From contig UESW01000121.1 of the NCBI GenBank assembly GCA_900491605.1, positions 20,391-84,390 of the forward strand: a DNA stretch of 64,000 nucleotides, in the 5' to 3' direction. The position numbers and the translations under genes are program-made. Below, piece after piece: positions 8,266 through 19,884 of the stretch. Position 1 is the first letter of the stretch; every line of letters starts with the position of its first letter. Source of the stretch: Calamus simplicifolius. Lineage: Eukaryota > Streptophyta > Magnoliopsida > Arecales > Arecaceae. Under the pieces are notes generated by a model. The model ran no database searches. It was not told the origin of the DNA and worked only from the letters and a program-made list of their open reading frames with translations.

Positions 8266-10928
8266 TAAATTCAAGACAGATTATAGTACAATGAAGTTCC
8301 AAGTCTCTCCGTAGACCATTGAAACGTTCAAAATGGAGCCACCTGACGACCATTGAAACTCGCAAATGGAGTCACATGGCACTCTGGGAACCACAGCACC
8401 ATGCTCCCAATCATGAGCCACTTTGCCTTATCCACTCCCACATCCTTCCAAATCAAAGCTGAGTCTTTCTTTTAATATTTTGACGTTAAAAAAAGAATTC
8501 TAACCGAAAAAAATAATGGGTGTTCACCATAGGAAAAAAAGAAAAACATTTGGTTAAAAAAATAATAGTCTGATGTAAAAAAATTAAGTTTTGTTTGGAA
8601 AAAATTTCTCTGCTAGAAAAGAGAGAAAGAACAAACCAAAAAAAGTTAATTATTTGATCAGCTAAAAAAATTAATTGATTAAAAAATAATAGTTTGATGG
8701 CTTAAAGAAATGGAAAAAAAGAAAAAAAAAGTGGCTTAATGAAACAATATTGACGGTAAAAATAATCTATAAAGATAACTCATATAGGCAACGCACCACT
8801 CTAGTTAAAGCATATATGAATTTGAATGATTTTTTTTTTTAATAAATTTGTTACATGTATTAGGTTGAATAGGCAGTGATCGTGTTTTGAATTATGAAAC
8901 TTGATTTGTTTAAATAATTTTGCTGTTAGGTTTAATTTATTGAAAGTCATAGATTTTTATATTGCTTTTTTTTCTTTTAGTGACTTGTGAGAAATCAAAT
9001 ACATATTGATAACCTAATAAAAATAAATTATTTATGCTTAATAAAATTTAATTTACATGCTTCCTAAATGTTGTTAAATGTGTGATACTAGTGTAACTAA
9101 TTCCTAAAGAAACAAAAATAATAAAAAGTACCAAACAGGCTCAAAGATATTGGGAAAGAATAACTTTAACTATTCATGTATTAAGGAATCATCACATAAA
9201 CATTTGAACTATTGTTACCTGTAAGCCATGATAGTTAGTTAACAAATAAATCTTGTTAATTCATTATGCACATGTTGTTAATTATAGATGATGCATAGAG
9301 ATCATGCTAAGAGGCCTACTTGGTTTATTGATGGTAGTACTACTTGGGTACCCTTCAATTAGCTAACTGATACTTCATCCAGACTGATCAATAGCGCATC
9401 CTAATATGAATCACAATGGTGTTACTGTTAATGATCAATGAATAAATGTTGGTTGCGCCCATACATTTCATAGTTTGTTTGTGCTTTGCTGATATTCAAG
9501 GATCTATAATTGACCATTTCTTTTATATAGTGCATGGTAAGACTCGATGTAGATTAGTAAGGAGAGAAAAAGAAGAGAGCCATCACTATCTTTTATATCT
9601 CATTTTTTGCTAATGTTAATATTTTTGCCGTTATAAAAATAAAGTTGATAGATACTTCTAACAAGGAGTGTGTGTCTATGTGTTTATCTACGTATATACT
9701 ATTTATCATCTCAGGTTTGAAATTAAAACTTTATTTTTTTAGAGATATTCAAAAGAACCTACTAGGGTAACAATAATGTTAGATATGCTTTATCTTATAA
9801 GCAAATTCAATACAATAAAATTAGGAGCCTTACTTTAAGTTCTAAATCTTAGTCAATAACTTAATGCACCTAAATTGACCCAAATCCTACTCATGCATTG
9901 CTATGGGATAGTTTTGATGGCATTCCACCTTCTAGATTCATAGATTTCAGTTTTTTTTTTAAGAAAAAAAAAAGTTATTCTCACGCAGCTAGGTTTAAGG
10001 ACAGTAAGGATAAAGTCAATAATAATAAAACCATAAATCTTGAGATCAACCAGCCAACTTCCTCTCGAATGTATCTTTGCTATCCACTCAAGTCTTTTCC
10101 CTCTTCATCCTTTTTAGCTGTATTTGACACACCGAATAATTAGTAGAAAGATAATTTTTTTTAATCCTTTCTCATATTTACTTTTTTCAAGAAGATAACA
10201 AAATTTTATTCCAAAGAATGGTTAGTCCAATTGAAAGGATGATAATTTATCCTATTAAAAGAAGTACTTTTTTAAAAAAAATTATTAGGTTACTACTTTA
10301 TTTTTTTTCTTTTATTCTTATATTTAGCAATGGTTGCTATTTTTTTATATCCTTTACTAAATAATTTTATGGTACCTAATAATTTTAAAAGCTGAACGTT
10401 GATGGTCAATAGTCAATCACATATGGATATTTTTGGCCCATCAAGAGATCATTCAAATGGGCAAATGGAGCCACATGGTGCTCTGCGAACCACAATATGT
10501 GTTCTTACTAGTGTCAATTATCTTATCCCCTCCCTCCCTCCTTTCCATTCTTCCACAGTATATATGTCCACATCGTTAAGGCGATCATGATCAGTTAACC
10601 AGTCAAGACGTAAGATATGGAAAAATGTTCAATATATTACCATCTCCAATTGAAGATAGTATAGTTATACACAATTAAATGATATTGATCATAAAAAAAT
10701 AGAGAAACTATATATCAATTAATTGTTCTACACAATAGAAAAGACTTACATGACTAGAAGGTATTATAAGCTGCACCATTTTGTGCCTCAACCATAGCTG
10801 CTTATGTGTAATTATATGTTGTAAATTTTCACAAAAGTGAAGATTAATTCAGATGTATTGAAGAATGTACACATTTGAGCATTTATATCTATTAGGACTC
10901 ATTATGATGACCTCCTCTAATGACAATC
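8266..10928. repeat. Tandem block copy I, left part (noncoding)
   Basis: No coding sequence was seen. 8290-8460 resembles the region just upstream of the LRR gene (33640-33820), with the shared run GAACCACA and ...CACTTTGCCTTATCC. 8510-9720 is repeated at 27132-28400 and 31049-32360; 10430-10928 is repeated at 29850-30250. The block continues at 26316, where Tat copy B ends. Confidence 0.8.
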
Positions 10929-11770
10929 TGTTGGGGGGTAAAATCGATATTGCATTAATATCCGTGCGAGGCGGCTAAGGTCGACCTCCTCCCTCCGCCC
11001 TTCCGGGCTTCTGTAGCTCGGCCCCTTCCGGGCTTCCGTAGCTCGGCCCCTTCCGGGCTTCCGTAGCTCGGCCCCTTCCGAGCTTCCATAGCTCGTCTCC
11101 CCCTGAGTCACCATGACTCGCCTACGTCAAATAATTCACAATCCATTATCCACCTCCGCGGAACCTGATGCAGGAGAGCCTAGGTTCACCATAACAGCAT
11201 CCTAGACAAAGGAATCATGTCAAAACGTGGCCTAAAACCTATCGTAACTACCCCAAGTCTACTCGACCAGATCTCGAGACATCAAGGTGCTCTCCCAGCC
11301 GTCAATCCCCTAACAGACAGGATACGGGCCCCGCGGCCCCACAGCGACCTGATTCTATCCACCTCCGTATCCTAACAACCTCTGAACCTTCCAGAAGACG
11401 CTCGAGGTCCAGATGACAGTCTATAAATGGGACACTCCCAGATTCCCTCAGGTACGCAGATCTCCTTGCGCACATGCACGCGCCTCTCCATATACACACA
11501 CAGGCACCCCCACTGCTCTCTCCGCAGCTCGTCGGTGCTCCTGCCCTCTGGTGCTTTCGATTGGCCGCCCCCGGAGAGGCCTCCCGGAGAGATTCACCTC
11601 CCCACTGTCTGGTTGATCGCCGATTTCTTCTCCACTGACTTGAGCGTCGGAGGGTCTTCCGCGGAGGACCACCCCAGCGTCCCCCGCGTGTGGACTTCTT
11701 GTGCAGGTCCGCCCCCCTCTTCCTGGAGATCGACCGCGCCCGAGTCGGAGGACGGATCCCGGCGGCAACA
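10929..11770 (+). repeat. 5' LTR of Tat copy B
   Basis: Starts TGTTGGGGGGTAAAATCGAT and ends CCCGGCGGCAACA, 842 bp, preceded by CAATC. It contains a four-unit minisatellite (about 10999-11097) and a TATAAATG box at 11421-11428. Confidence 0.95.
11421..11428 (+). promoter_or_regulatory. TATA box in the copy B 5' LTR
   Basis: CTATAAATGG sits about 350 bp before the LTR end. The same motif occurs in the 3' LTR at 25966-25972. It is probably the sense promoter. Confidence 0.65.
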
Positions 11771-11773
11771 GAT

Positions 11774-11790
11774 TGGCGCTAGAGGAAGGG
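11774..11790 (+). other. Primer binding site, Tat copy B
   Basis: TGGCGCTAGAGGAAGGG, three bases (GAT) after the LTR end, identical to copy A. Confidence 0.78.
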
Positions 11791-11855
11791 TCTCAAGTCC
11801 CATCAAAACATGAAGAAAGGAAACAAGGATCTAAATCCGGAGAAGAACCTCTTCA

Positions 11856-12659
11856 ATGGCCAACCGGAGGAGAGCAACCTCTGAAGCCCAAGATCAGGTC
11901 GCTTCCCAGAGGCCTGATCCGACTGGCGCTACGGCGCCGCAACCTCCACCGGTCGAAACCCCGTCACCGCCTGCCATCCCAGTGACCCAAGACCAGTTCG
12001 CTACGCTGGTCCAACAGGTCCAGGCCCTTACCCACCTGGTTCAAGAGCGCCTTGCAGCTCCTCCTGCTTCGCATCCTCAGAAGGAGGCGGCGATTCCTTC
12101 TTCACCGGCGGCCTCCTCCTCTGATTCCCATGGGTCCATGGACCCCCCACATCGGCCCAAGGGGGACAAACCAGTCCCACGAGCCGGTTATGACAGAGAT
12201 CCTCTCAGATCTCGGCGAGCCCGGTCCCTCTCCCCGACGACATCTCACCATGATTCCACACCGTCCTTGTGGTTCTCACGCCCAGCTCCTCCTCTAACCG
12301 GTGAAGAGGAGATCCGCCGTCAGATCCAGGAGATGCGTCAGGAGTTGGACGCCGCCAAGCAGACCCATCTGCCCCAGCCCAAGGCGGAGCAGGGCATCCC
12401 TTTATCTAAGGGAATCATGGAGGAAGTGATTCCCTTCCATGTCAAACTGCCAGCCGTCGAACCCTATCACGGCTCCACCGACCCGAACGACCATCTCAGT
12501 AGTTTTCGGTCGATAATGATGTTCCATGGAGCATCTGATGCGGTCCTTTGCCGCACCTTCCCATCCACCCTCAGAGGATCCGCCCGAACCTGGTTCAACG
12601 CCTTGAAACCGGGTTCCATTGATTCATTCGACGAGCTGAGCCGCCTTTTTATTGGTTAG
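11856..12659 (+). pseudogene. Gag N-terminal fragment, Tat copy B
   Basis: 267 residues from the natural start. A proline/serine-rich N-terminus is followed by the gag domain (VKLPAVEPYHGSTDPNDHL, GSARTWFNALKPGS). It ends at IG-stop, where copy A reads IGQ, a CAG-to-TAG change at 12657. Confidence 0.85.
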
Positions 12660-12731
12660 TTCGTCAGTAGCCGTCACCACCGACGAAGATCCGACTCCCT
12701 CTCCGAAGTCAAGCAAAGAGAGGGGGAGTCC

Positions 12732-13175
12732 TTGAGGAATTACCTTGGTCGTTTCAACAAGGTCATGTTAGAGGTGGACCACCTTAATCATGAGGTGGCT
12801 ATGTCCGCCCTGGTGAGGGGAGTTTCGAAGGAGAGCGACTTCTACCTAGCAATGGAGGTCAGCTACCCTCCGAGTCTCTCTGATATGATGGCCCTTGCGG
12901 ACAAGTACGCTAGGGTCGAGGAGTCGCGGAGAGTTACCCACGTTGAGCAAGCAAAGAAGAAGGAGCCTAAAGTCCCCGACAGGCACCGTCCCGTCCGTCG
13001 ACCAAGTTCGCCTCGCCGCCAAAGAGTCCCTCCGCTGCCGCCAAGAAATCGCTCCCGGAGTCCTCCTAGGCGATTTGATCGCTATACTCCGCTGACTGTG
13101 CCCCGAGCGCAAATCCTTATGGAGATAGAGCGCCAACTCCCCCGGCCAGTGCCTCTCCGAGGGAACCCGACTTGA
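12732..13175 (+). pseudogene. Gag C-terminal fragment, Tat copy B
   Basis: Continues gag with RNYLGRFNKVMLEVDHLN and ADKYARVEESRR, then a basic proline-rich stretch. It ends at GNPT-stop just before the zinc knuckle (CRYHREHGHDTEEC), which remains readable downstream. Copy A reads CGA where this copy has TGA. Confidence 0.82.
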
Positions 13176-13373
13176 AGAGATCCCGCCAAGTACTGCCGCT
13201 ACCACAGGGAGCACGGTCATGACACTGAAGAATGCTGGCAGCTGAAGAATGAGATCGAGAGGCTGATTCGGCGGGGACGACTGGATCAGTTTAGGAGGGC
13301 GCCCAAGCTGCAACAGCAAGGAGGTGATCGCCAGCCCGAGCTCCAACAACCTCCTCCTCCACCGAATCCGCCC

Positions 13374-13736
13374 GTGATTGGCCGCATTAATATGATTGAG
13401 GAGGTCGACAGATCGAGCCCCAGAGGCGACGGTGATGGATCAGCGCCAAAGAAGGCACGGACGGGCGAGCTCTCCTTCTCCGATGATGATCTTCTTGGGA
13501 TACAGCTCCCCCATGATGATGCGCTAGTTGTATCCCTTAATTTGAACAATTATGATGTAAGCCGAATCCTCATTGATAGTGGAAGTTCGGTGAATGTTTT
13601 GTACCTCGGTGTGTTTGCCAAGATGAAATTGCTCATGGAAAACCTTCGAGCCGTGGATTCCACCCTGATGGGATTCACCGGCGACGTCATTATCCCGGAA
13701 GGGGTTGTCACCTTGACGGTCCGCGCGGGAACATAG
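13374..13736 (+). pseudogene. Aspartic protease fragment, Tat copy B
   Basis: Contains ILIDSGSSVNVLY, the DSG active-site motif of retroelement proteases, preceded by the linker IGRINMIEE that is also present in copy A. It ends at a stop near 13735 where copy A has a Trp codon. The protease processes the Gag-Pol polyprotein. Confidence 0.82.
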
Positions 13737-13858
13737 CCCCTTATGACCATCATTCAGACAGACTTTCTAGTGACCGACCTCAGATCCCCCTACAATGCAA
13801 TATTCGGCAGACCCGGTCTGATGTCCCTCAAGGCGGTTGTCTCCATCCCACACTATCC

Positions 13859-14278
13859 ATGAAGTTTCCCACCGAACGAGGAGTTGGGGTGGTTCGGGGA
13901 AGTCAGGCCCTGGCTCGGCAATGCTTTGTTACAAGCCTACAATCCAGAATGCCAGAGGTTGATGGGCTAGATGCTCGCGAGGACTTCGCCGAACAAAGAG
14001 GAGAACCGGCGGAGGAATTAGAGGAGGTACCGCTAGACGAAGCTCGACCCGACCGAACCATCAAAATCGGGTCGCTGCTCAAAGGAGAGCCTCGGCACAG
14101 GTTGATCAGATTCCTCCAAAGCAATGCAGACATCTTCGCCTGGACCGCCTCTGACATGCCAGGAATCAACCCCGAGGTCCTCGTCCATCGTCTCAATGTG
14201 GACGAGATGCACAGGCCGTTGAGCAGAAGAAGAGAAGCTTCGCCCCAGAGCGACAAAAGGCCATCGAGGAAGAGGTAG
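13859..14278 (+). pseudogene. Protease-RT linker fragment, Tat copy B
   Basis: Homologous to copy A over MKFPTERGVGVVRGSQ to NVDEMHRP. A 1-base loss near 13850 and another near 14218 put it out of frame with its neighbours. Confidence 0.75.
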
Positions 14279-14310
14279 ACAAACTCATCAAGGCCAATTT
14301 TGTTCGAGAG

Positions 14311-14918
14311 GTGAATTATCCAAGCTGGCTATCAAATGTCGTCATGGTAAAAAAGTCGAACGGCAAATGGAGAATCTGCATCGACTTCACCGACCTCAAC
14401 AAAGCCTGCCCGAAAGACAGCTTCCCCCTCCCTCGGATTGATCAGCTCGTGGACGCCACCTCAGGCCACCAGATGCTGTCATTCATGGACGCCTACTCCG
14501 GCTACAATCAGATCTGAATGGCCCCCGAAGATGAAAAAAGACCACCTTCATAACCAACCAAGGTACCTACTGTTACCGCGTTATGCCTTTTGGTCTTAAA
14601 AATGCAGGTGCCACCTACCAGAGGCTGGTCAACAAAGTGTTCAAGGAGCAGATAGGCCGGAATATGGAGGTGTACGTGGACGACATGCTGGTTAAAAGCA
14701 AGGAGGCGTCACAGCATGTCGATGACCTCGCAGAAAGCTTCGCCACGCTACGCAAGTACGGGATGAGACTCAACCGACCAAGTGCGCCTTCGGCATCAAT
14801 TCTAGGAAATTCCTCGGCTTCATGGTCTCCCAGCGAGGTATCGAAGCCAACCCCCAGAAGATCCAAGCTCTCCAGCAAATGGCGCCCCCGGCATCTGTCA
14901 AAGAGGTCCAGCACCTAA
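14311..14918 (+). pseudogene. Reverse transcriptase fragments, Tat copy B
   Basis: Two frames: 14311-14517 (NYPSWLSNVVMVKKSNGK to MDAYSGYNQI) and 14583-14918 (MPFGLKNAGATYQR, catalytic YVDD at 14673-14684). They are split by a TGA at CGA and a 1-base loss. A further base loss near 14776 ends the good frame; the remaining RT reads on in another frame from 14822. Confidence 0.85.
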
Positions 14919-14967
14919 CCGGGAGGATAGCGGCCCTTAACCGCTTTGTGGCGCGGTCGGCCGAGAG

Positions 14968-15783
14968 ATGCCTCCCCTTCTTCAAAACTCTCCGATCGGC
15001 CAAAAACTTTCAGTGGACTCCCGAATGCCAGAAGTCGTTTCAAGATCTCAAGAAGTACCTCGGCTCGCCCCGCTTCTCAGTAGTCCAGCCCCAGGAGAGA
15101 CCCTATTTTTGTACCTGGATGTTTCGGAGAGCGCGGTTTGTTCGGTGCTAGTCAAGGAAGAAGGCAAAGTCCAAAAGCCGATCTATTACGTCAGCAGGCT
15201 GCTCCGCGATGCGGAGATGAGGTACAGCAGAATTGAGAAGATGGTGCTGGCCTTAATCACCTCAGTTCGAAAGCTACGGCCATACTTCCAAGCACATTCC
15301 GTGACGGTCCTGACTGACCAACCCATCAAGGCGGTAATCCACCGTCCCGAGATATCGGGCAGAATGACCAAATGGGCCATCGAGCTAAGTGAACATGACA
15401 TACACTTCCAGCCTCGCCCAGCCATCAAAGCTCAGGTGCTGGCCGACTTCCTCCTCGAATGCACCATCCCGGAGGACGGTTCTACCCCGGACTCTCTCGA
15501 AGAGCCAAAGTCTGGAGCCCGATGGCTCCTCCACGTCGACGGGTCATCCAATGCCCATCACTCCGGTGCGGGTCTAGTTCTCACCAGCCCTGAGGGGATG
15601 ATCTTCGAATATGGCGTCCGATTCTCCTTCCCGGCTTCCAACAACGAAGCCGAGTACGAAGCTCTGTTAGCCGGTCTCCGGATCGCCCGCAATCTGAAGG
15701 TGGAAAAGCTCAGCGCCTTCACCGACTCTCAGCTGGTAGCCGGCCATGTTCGGGAGAATTTGAAGCCCGGAAGCCGAACATGA
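14968..15783 (+). pseudogene. RNase H plus second RNase H fragment, Tat copy B
   Basis: The retroviral RNase H (LYLDVSESAVCSVLVKEEG, LTDQPIKAVIHRPE) is followed by the second RNase H (WLLHVDGSSNAHHSGAG, NNEAEYEALLAG, FTDSQLVAGHV). It ends at NLKPGSRT in the same way as copy A. A TTT-to-TT loss in the GAGAATTTGAAG region explains the frame change. Confidence 0.87.
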
Positions 15784-17230
15784 TTCGATATCTCCAGGAG
15801 GTGCGTAACTTGCTTCCCCATTTTCCCGAATTTGAAATTATTCAGATTCCCAGATCTGAGAACGCCCGTGCCGACCTGCTCTCCCGATTGGCAACCGTGG
15901 AGACGATGGATGCCGAACAAAAGTTCCACCTGGAGACTCTGGAAAAGCCGAGCATCACGGAGGTCGACCGGGTGATGCAAGTTGAGGCCGAACCATCCTG
16001 GTTCGACCCTATCCTCAAATATCTCAAAGAATGATCGCTTCCGTCCGACCGAAGAGAGGCTAGGAAGCTGAAGCTGCAGGCCATCCATTACGTGTTGATT
16101 GACAACCAACTTTACAAGCGGTCATTTTTCATGCCGCTGCTTAGGTGCCTTCGCCCATCAGAAGCGGACTACGCTCTGCGTGAGGTACATGAAGGGATTT
16201 GCGGCAACCATTTGGGAAGCCGGTCCCTCTACCACAAGGTGCTGCGACAAGGCTACTACTGGCCGACCATGCAAAAGACGCAGACGACCTAGTTCGAGCC
16301 TGCGACCCCTGCCAGAGGCATTCAAGCATCCAGAGGCTCCCTTCCGCCAGGCTAGTTACTATATCCTCTGCTTGGCCCTTTGCCAAATGGGGGATGGACA
16401 TCCTCGGCCCATTCCCGCTTTCCACAGGACAGCGAAAATTCTTATTTGTCGCCATCGACTACTTCACCAAATGGGTCGAAGCGGAGGCAGTTGCACAAAT
16501 TACCGAGGCACGAGCCAGAGACTTTGTCTGGAGGTCCATCATCTGCCGATTCGGCCTCCCGCACACCATAATCACTGATAACGGCAAGCAATTCGATAAC
16601 TCCAAATTTCGCCAGTTATGCGAGGAGCACGAAATTCGTCACCACCTTACCTCGGTCGGGCACCCACAAGCCAACGGAGCGGCCGAAGTAACCAACAGAA
16701 CCCTTCTCCAGGGAGTTAAAGCTCGCCTCTCCAGAGCCCAAGGCAGGTGGGCGGATGAGCTGCATCATGTCTTATGGGCCTACCGCACTACCCCGAGGAT
16801 CCCGATAGGCGAGACCCCGTTCCGAATGGCCTTCGGTACAGAGGCCGTTATCCCTATGGAAGTCGGCCTCCCATCATTGCGGGTGGAAAGCTACTCAGAG
16901 GAAACTAGCAACGAACAACTCCGCACCAACCTCGACCTGATAGAGGAAATCAGAGAGAAGGCCCGGATCAGAACGGCTGCCTATCAACAAAGGGTGGCCC
17001 ATTACCACGCTTCCAGAGTTAAAGGGAAGACCTTCCTGCCCGGCGACCTTGTCCTCCAAAAGGCCTCTGTTTCCAAACCGCTGGAGCAAGGAAAGCTGGC
17101 GCCGAACTGGGAGGGCCCGTACCAAGTAGCGGAGATCATCGGACCAGGAACCTACAAGCTGCAGGATCTGGATGGGAAGTCCATTCCCCGGACTTGGAAC
17201 GCGGACAACCTTCGTAAATATTATCAATAG
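15780..17230 (+). pseudogene. Integrase region, Tat copy B
   Basis: Starts MIRYLQEVRNLL, is stopped near 16033 (copy A has GGG), loses frame near 16280, then reads from 16199 to 17230 in the frame holding CDPCQRH, WGMDILGPF, IITDNGKQF, HPQANGAAEVTNRTL and WEGPYQV, ending NLRKYYQ. No chromodomain follows. Confidence 0.87.
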
Positions 17231-17394
17231 GGTATGTCCTCTCTGAATTCATCTTCACATGCCTCACTACACGTTCCTGCTTATCTGTTTCCTCAAAACC
17301 TGTCGCGTGAATCATTATGCACTGCATTGCTATAAATTGCAAGAAGAAACAGATACTGCTTACCAATCCTCGGCACAACCAAGCTGTCTGTTTG

Positions 17395-18630
17395 AACAGG
17401 ATTTCTCCAAACCTTGGCAGGGCCAAGTAAAATATTTCTCTGAACCTTGGCAGGGCCAAGTAAAATATTTCTCTGAACCTCGGCTGGGCCGAGCAACAAA
17501 ATCTTCGAACCTTGGCAGGGCCAAGTAAAATATTTCTCCGAACCTCGGCTGGGCCGAGCAACAAAATCTCCGAACCTTGGCAGGGCCAAGTAAAATATTT
17601 CTCCGAACCTCGGCTAGGCCGAGCAACAAAATCTCCGAACCTTGACAGGGCCAAGTAAAATATTTCTCCGAACCTCGGCTGGGCCGAGCAACAAAATCTT
17701 CGAACCTCGGCTGGGCCGAGCAACAAAATCTCCGAACCTTGGCAGGGCCAAGTAAAATATTTCTCCGAACCTCGGTTGGGCCGAGCAACAAAATCTCCAA
17801 CCTCGGCTGGGCCGAGCAACAAAATCTTCGAACCTTGGCAGGGCCAAGTAAAATATTTCTCTGAACCTCGGCTGGGCCGAGCAACAAAATCTCCGAACCT
17901 TGGCAGGGCCAAGTAAAATATTTCTCCGAACCTCGGCTGGGCCGAGCAACAAAATCTCGAACCTTGGTAGGGCCAAGTAAAATATTTCTCCGAACCTCGG
18001 CTGGGCCGAGCAACAAAATCTCCAAACCTTGGCAGGGCCAAGTAAAATATTTCTCCGAACCTCGGCTGGGCCGAGCAACAAAATCTCCAAACCTTGGCAG
18101 GGCCAAGTAAAATATTCTTCGAACCTCGGCTGGGCCGAGCCACAAAATCTCCGAACCTTGGCAGGGCCAAGTAAAATATTTCTCCGAACCTTGGCTGGGC
18201 CGAGCAACAAAATCTCGAACCTTGGCAGGGCCAAGTAAAATATTTCTCCGAACCTCGGCTGGGCCGAGCAACAAAATCTCCGAACCTCGGCTGGGCCGAG
18301 CAACAAAATCTCCGAACCTTGGCAGGGCCAAGTAAAATATTTCTCCGAACCTTGGCTGGGCCGAGCAACAAAATCTCCGAACCTTGGCAGGGCCAAGTAA
18401 AATATTTCTCCGAACCTCGGCTGGGCCGAGCAATAAAATCTCCGAACCTTGGCAGGGCCAAGTAAAATATTTCTCCGAACCTCGGCTGGGCCGAGCAACA
18501 AAATCTCCGAACCTTGGCAGGGCCAAGTAAAATATTCTCCGAACCTCGGCTGGGCCGCGCCACAAAATCTCCGAACCTTGGCAGGGCCAAGTAAAATATT
18601 CTCCGAACCTCGGCTGGGCCGAGCAACGAA
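17395..18630. repeat. Array of alternating hairpin repeats (Tat copy B, main array)
   Basis: About 38 units of 32-33 bp, reverse complement in orientation to the array at 780-1575, as expected from opposite element orientation. The two cores are CTTGGCAGGGCCAAG and CTCGGCTGGGCCGAG, separated by TAAAATATTTCTCCGAAC or CAACAAAATCTCCGAAC. Mostly they alternate, with occasional same-type doublets (for example near 17690 and 18285). The array lies between pol (ending 17230) and the antisense ORF that ends at 19109. It is about 460 bp longer than in copy A. Confidence 0.94.
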
Positions 18631-19108
18631 TCCTCCGAGCCGTGACAAGGCAAGGTAAAAATCATTCGGGCTAAAATCCCAAATAAAAACCGAAGTACAC
18701 AGGCCCTGATTAAAGCCGGGCAGCCTCCAAATAGTCCCCGAAGGACTTCGTCCGGTTTGAAAACCAGCGCGTTAAATGAAAACCATCGATGCACAAAAGG
18801 AAGCCACCATTGGCAAACCCCTTTTTGAGGCCATTGAGCCCCGCATCATCGGCCAGAGGCCCCAAGCAGAGCTAGGAGATCCCCCTCTGCTACTGAAGAC
18901 CTTTGGGTGATGCCCCTATGACCCGTCGTTCAAAGCGTCTATATCAACGCACAAAAACGATGGGGCCATGCCAACACCCTAATTCTTCACACGGATCGAA
19001 GCCATAAATCCTTGAAGAAGAGGACTTCCAAAGCAAGATCCATTTTTCATTTAGAAAAAGAGGATTACAAAAAGACAGTAAAAAACAAAAACAGGAAGAG
19101 ACCCTAAA
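18631..19108. other. Tat copy B region between hairpin array and antisense ORF
   Basis: Noncoding and collinear with 324-779 of copy A. No supported gene. Confidence 0.5.
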
Positions 19109-19411
19109 TCAGAATCCGGAGTTGCTCCCGGAGGCTAGCAGCTCCTCCAGGCGCTCCGTCAGGTCAGCCACTTGCTGACGAAGGGACACGATCTCCTCCC
19201 TTTTCCGGTCCACCACCCGGGGTAGGGCCTCCGCCTCCTTGACCATCACCTCCATGTACTCCTCGGCGATCCTCGCAAGCTGTTGGTTGCTCGCAAGGGC
19301 CGACGCTAGGCCCAGTCCGTCAACAGTGATGGAGGTGCGCCTCCCCTCCGAACGCTGCAGGCTGTCGAGCGAGGAACGCAACTCGCCTGATGATCGCCCT
19401 GGAGAGGCCAT
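19109..19411 (-). CDS. Antisense coiled-coil protein of Tat copy B
   Basis: 100 residues starting MASPGRSSGELRSSLDS and ending in a heptad-rich stretch (REEIVSLRQQVADLTERL). The frame opens further upstream to 19576, but I chose the ATG at 19411 because copy A and family C keep this start and because a TATAAATA box lies 51-58 bp upstream on the same strand. The ORF is intact while gag-pol on the other strand is not. Function unknown; the coiled coil suggests protein-protein contact. Confidence 0.7.
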   Translation of the reverse strand: MASPGRSSGELRSSLDSLQRSEGRRTSITVDGLGLASALASNQQLARIAEEYMEVMVKEAEALPRVVDRKREEIVSLRQQVADLTERLEELLASGSNSGF

Positions 19412-19461
19412 TTTTTCGGAACTTAAACCGAGGGATGGCCGAAACCGATGCCCCTCGGTCA

Positions 19462-19469
19462 TATTTATA
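19462..19469 (-). promoter_or_regulatory. TATA box of the antisense coiled-coil gene
   Basis: TATAAATA on the minus strand in GAGTATAAATATGACC context, 51 bp before the ATG at 19411. Family C has TTTAAATA in the comparable position (about 58520). Confidence 0.5.
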
Positions 19470-19884
19470 CTCGCTAGGAAGGTATCTCTATCGGTCGCGC
19501 CGTAACCACCGACCCATAAGAACTTGCCACGCGTCACCATTTCAGTGCCTATGAAATCCGAAGTATCGCGCCCCATCCCAAGCGAGATCGGTAAGCGCGA
19601 GCAGGTTGTTCAGGAATTCCCCAAGCAGAATATTTTTTGATCTGTCGGCCCTCGCAATAAATGCATTCGGCGCTTCCCCAAGCCTCTTAATGCCGGCCTT
19701 TTCTTCAGGAAATGCGAAAGTCCGGCATTCGGCCAATAACCCGTCCCCTCGGGAAGAGTAGCGTCACCAATAAAAAAGCATGACGATATGCCGCTCGTTC
19801 CCCCCTGGCGCCCCTTACCAAGCGCCGCGTGGGCCTGACGCTGTGGCCCACATTTACAACTAAGTCGCTCCCTTGAGCCCGAAT

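Larger units (their letters stand above)
11856..17230 (+). pseudogene. Decayed gag-pol of Tat copy B
   Basis: Starts at MANRRRATSEAQDQ, about 85 bases after the PBS. Domain order: gag capsid (about 12420-12790), zinc knuckle (about 13189-13235), protease (ILIDSGSSVNVLY near 13565), RT (about 14311-14915), RNase H (about 15090-15470), second RNase H (about 15515-15780), integrase (about 16140-17230). Lesions: TAG at 12657 (copy A has CAG), TGA near 13173 (copy A CGA), W-to-TAG near 13735, 1-base losses near 13850, 14218, 14537, 14776 and 15078, TGA near 14516 (copy A CGA), TGA near 16033, and the RNase H/integrase frame break at 15780 that is shared with copy A. Confidence 0.95.

Noticed and set aside
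8098..10928. Possible hairpin-forming spacer or regulatory island between the two Tat 5' LTRs
   Set aside because: The sequence is explained by the tandem block that also occurs at 27132 and 31049, so it has no special link to the Tat elements.
17136..18794. A 552-residue minus-strand open frame and two shorter ones over the main array
   Set aside because: Same cause as at 641-1804: tandem hairpin repeats without stops, not a gene.
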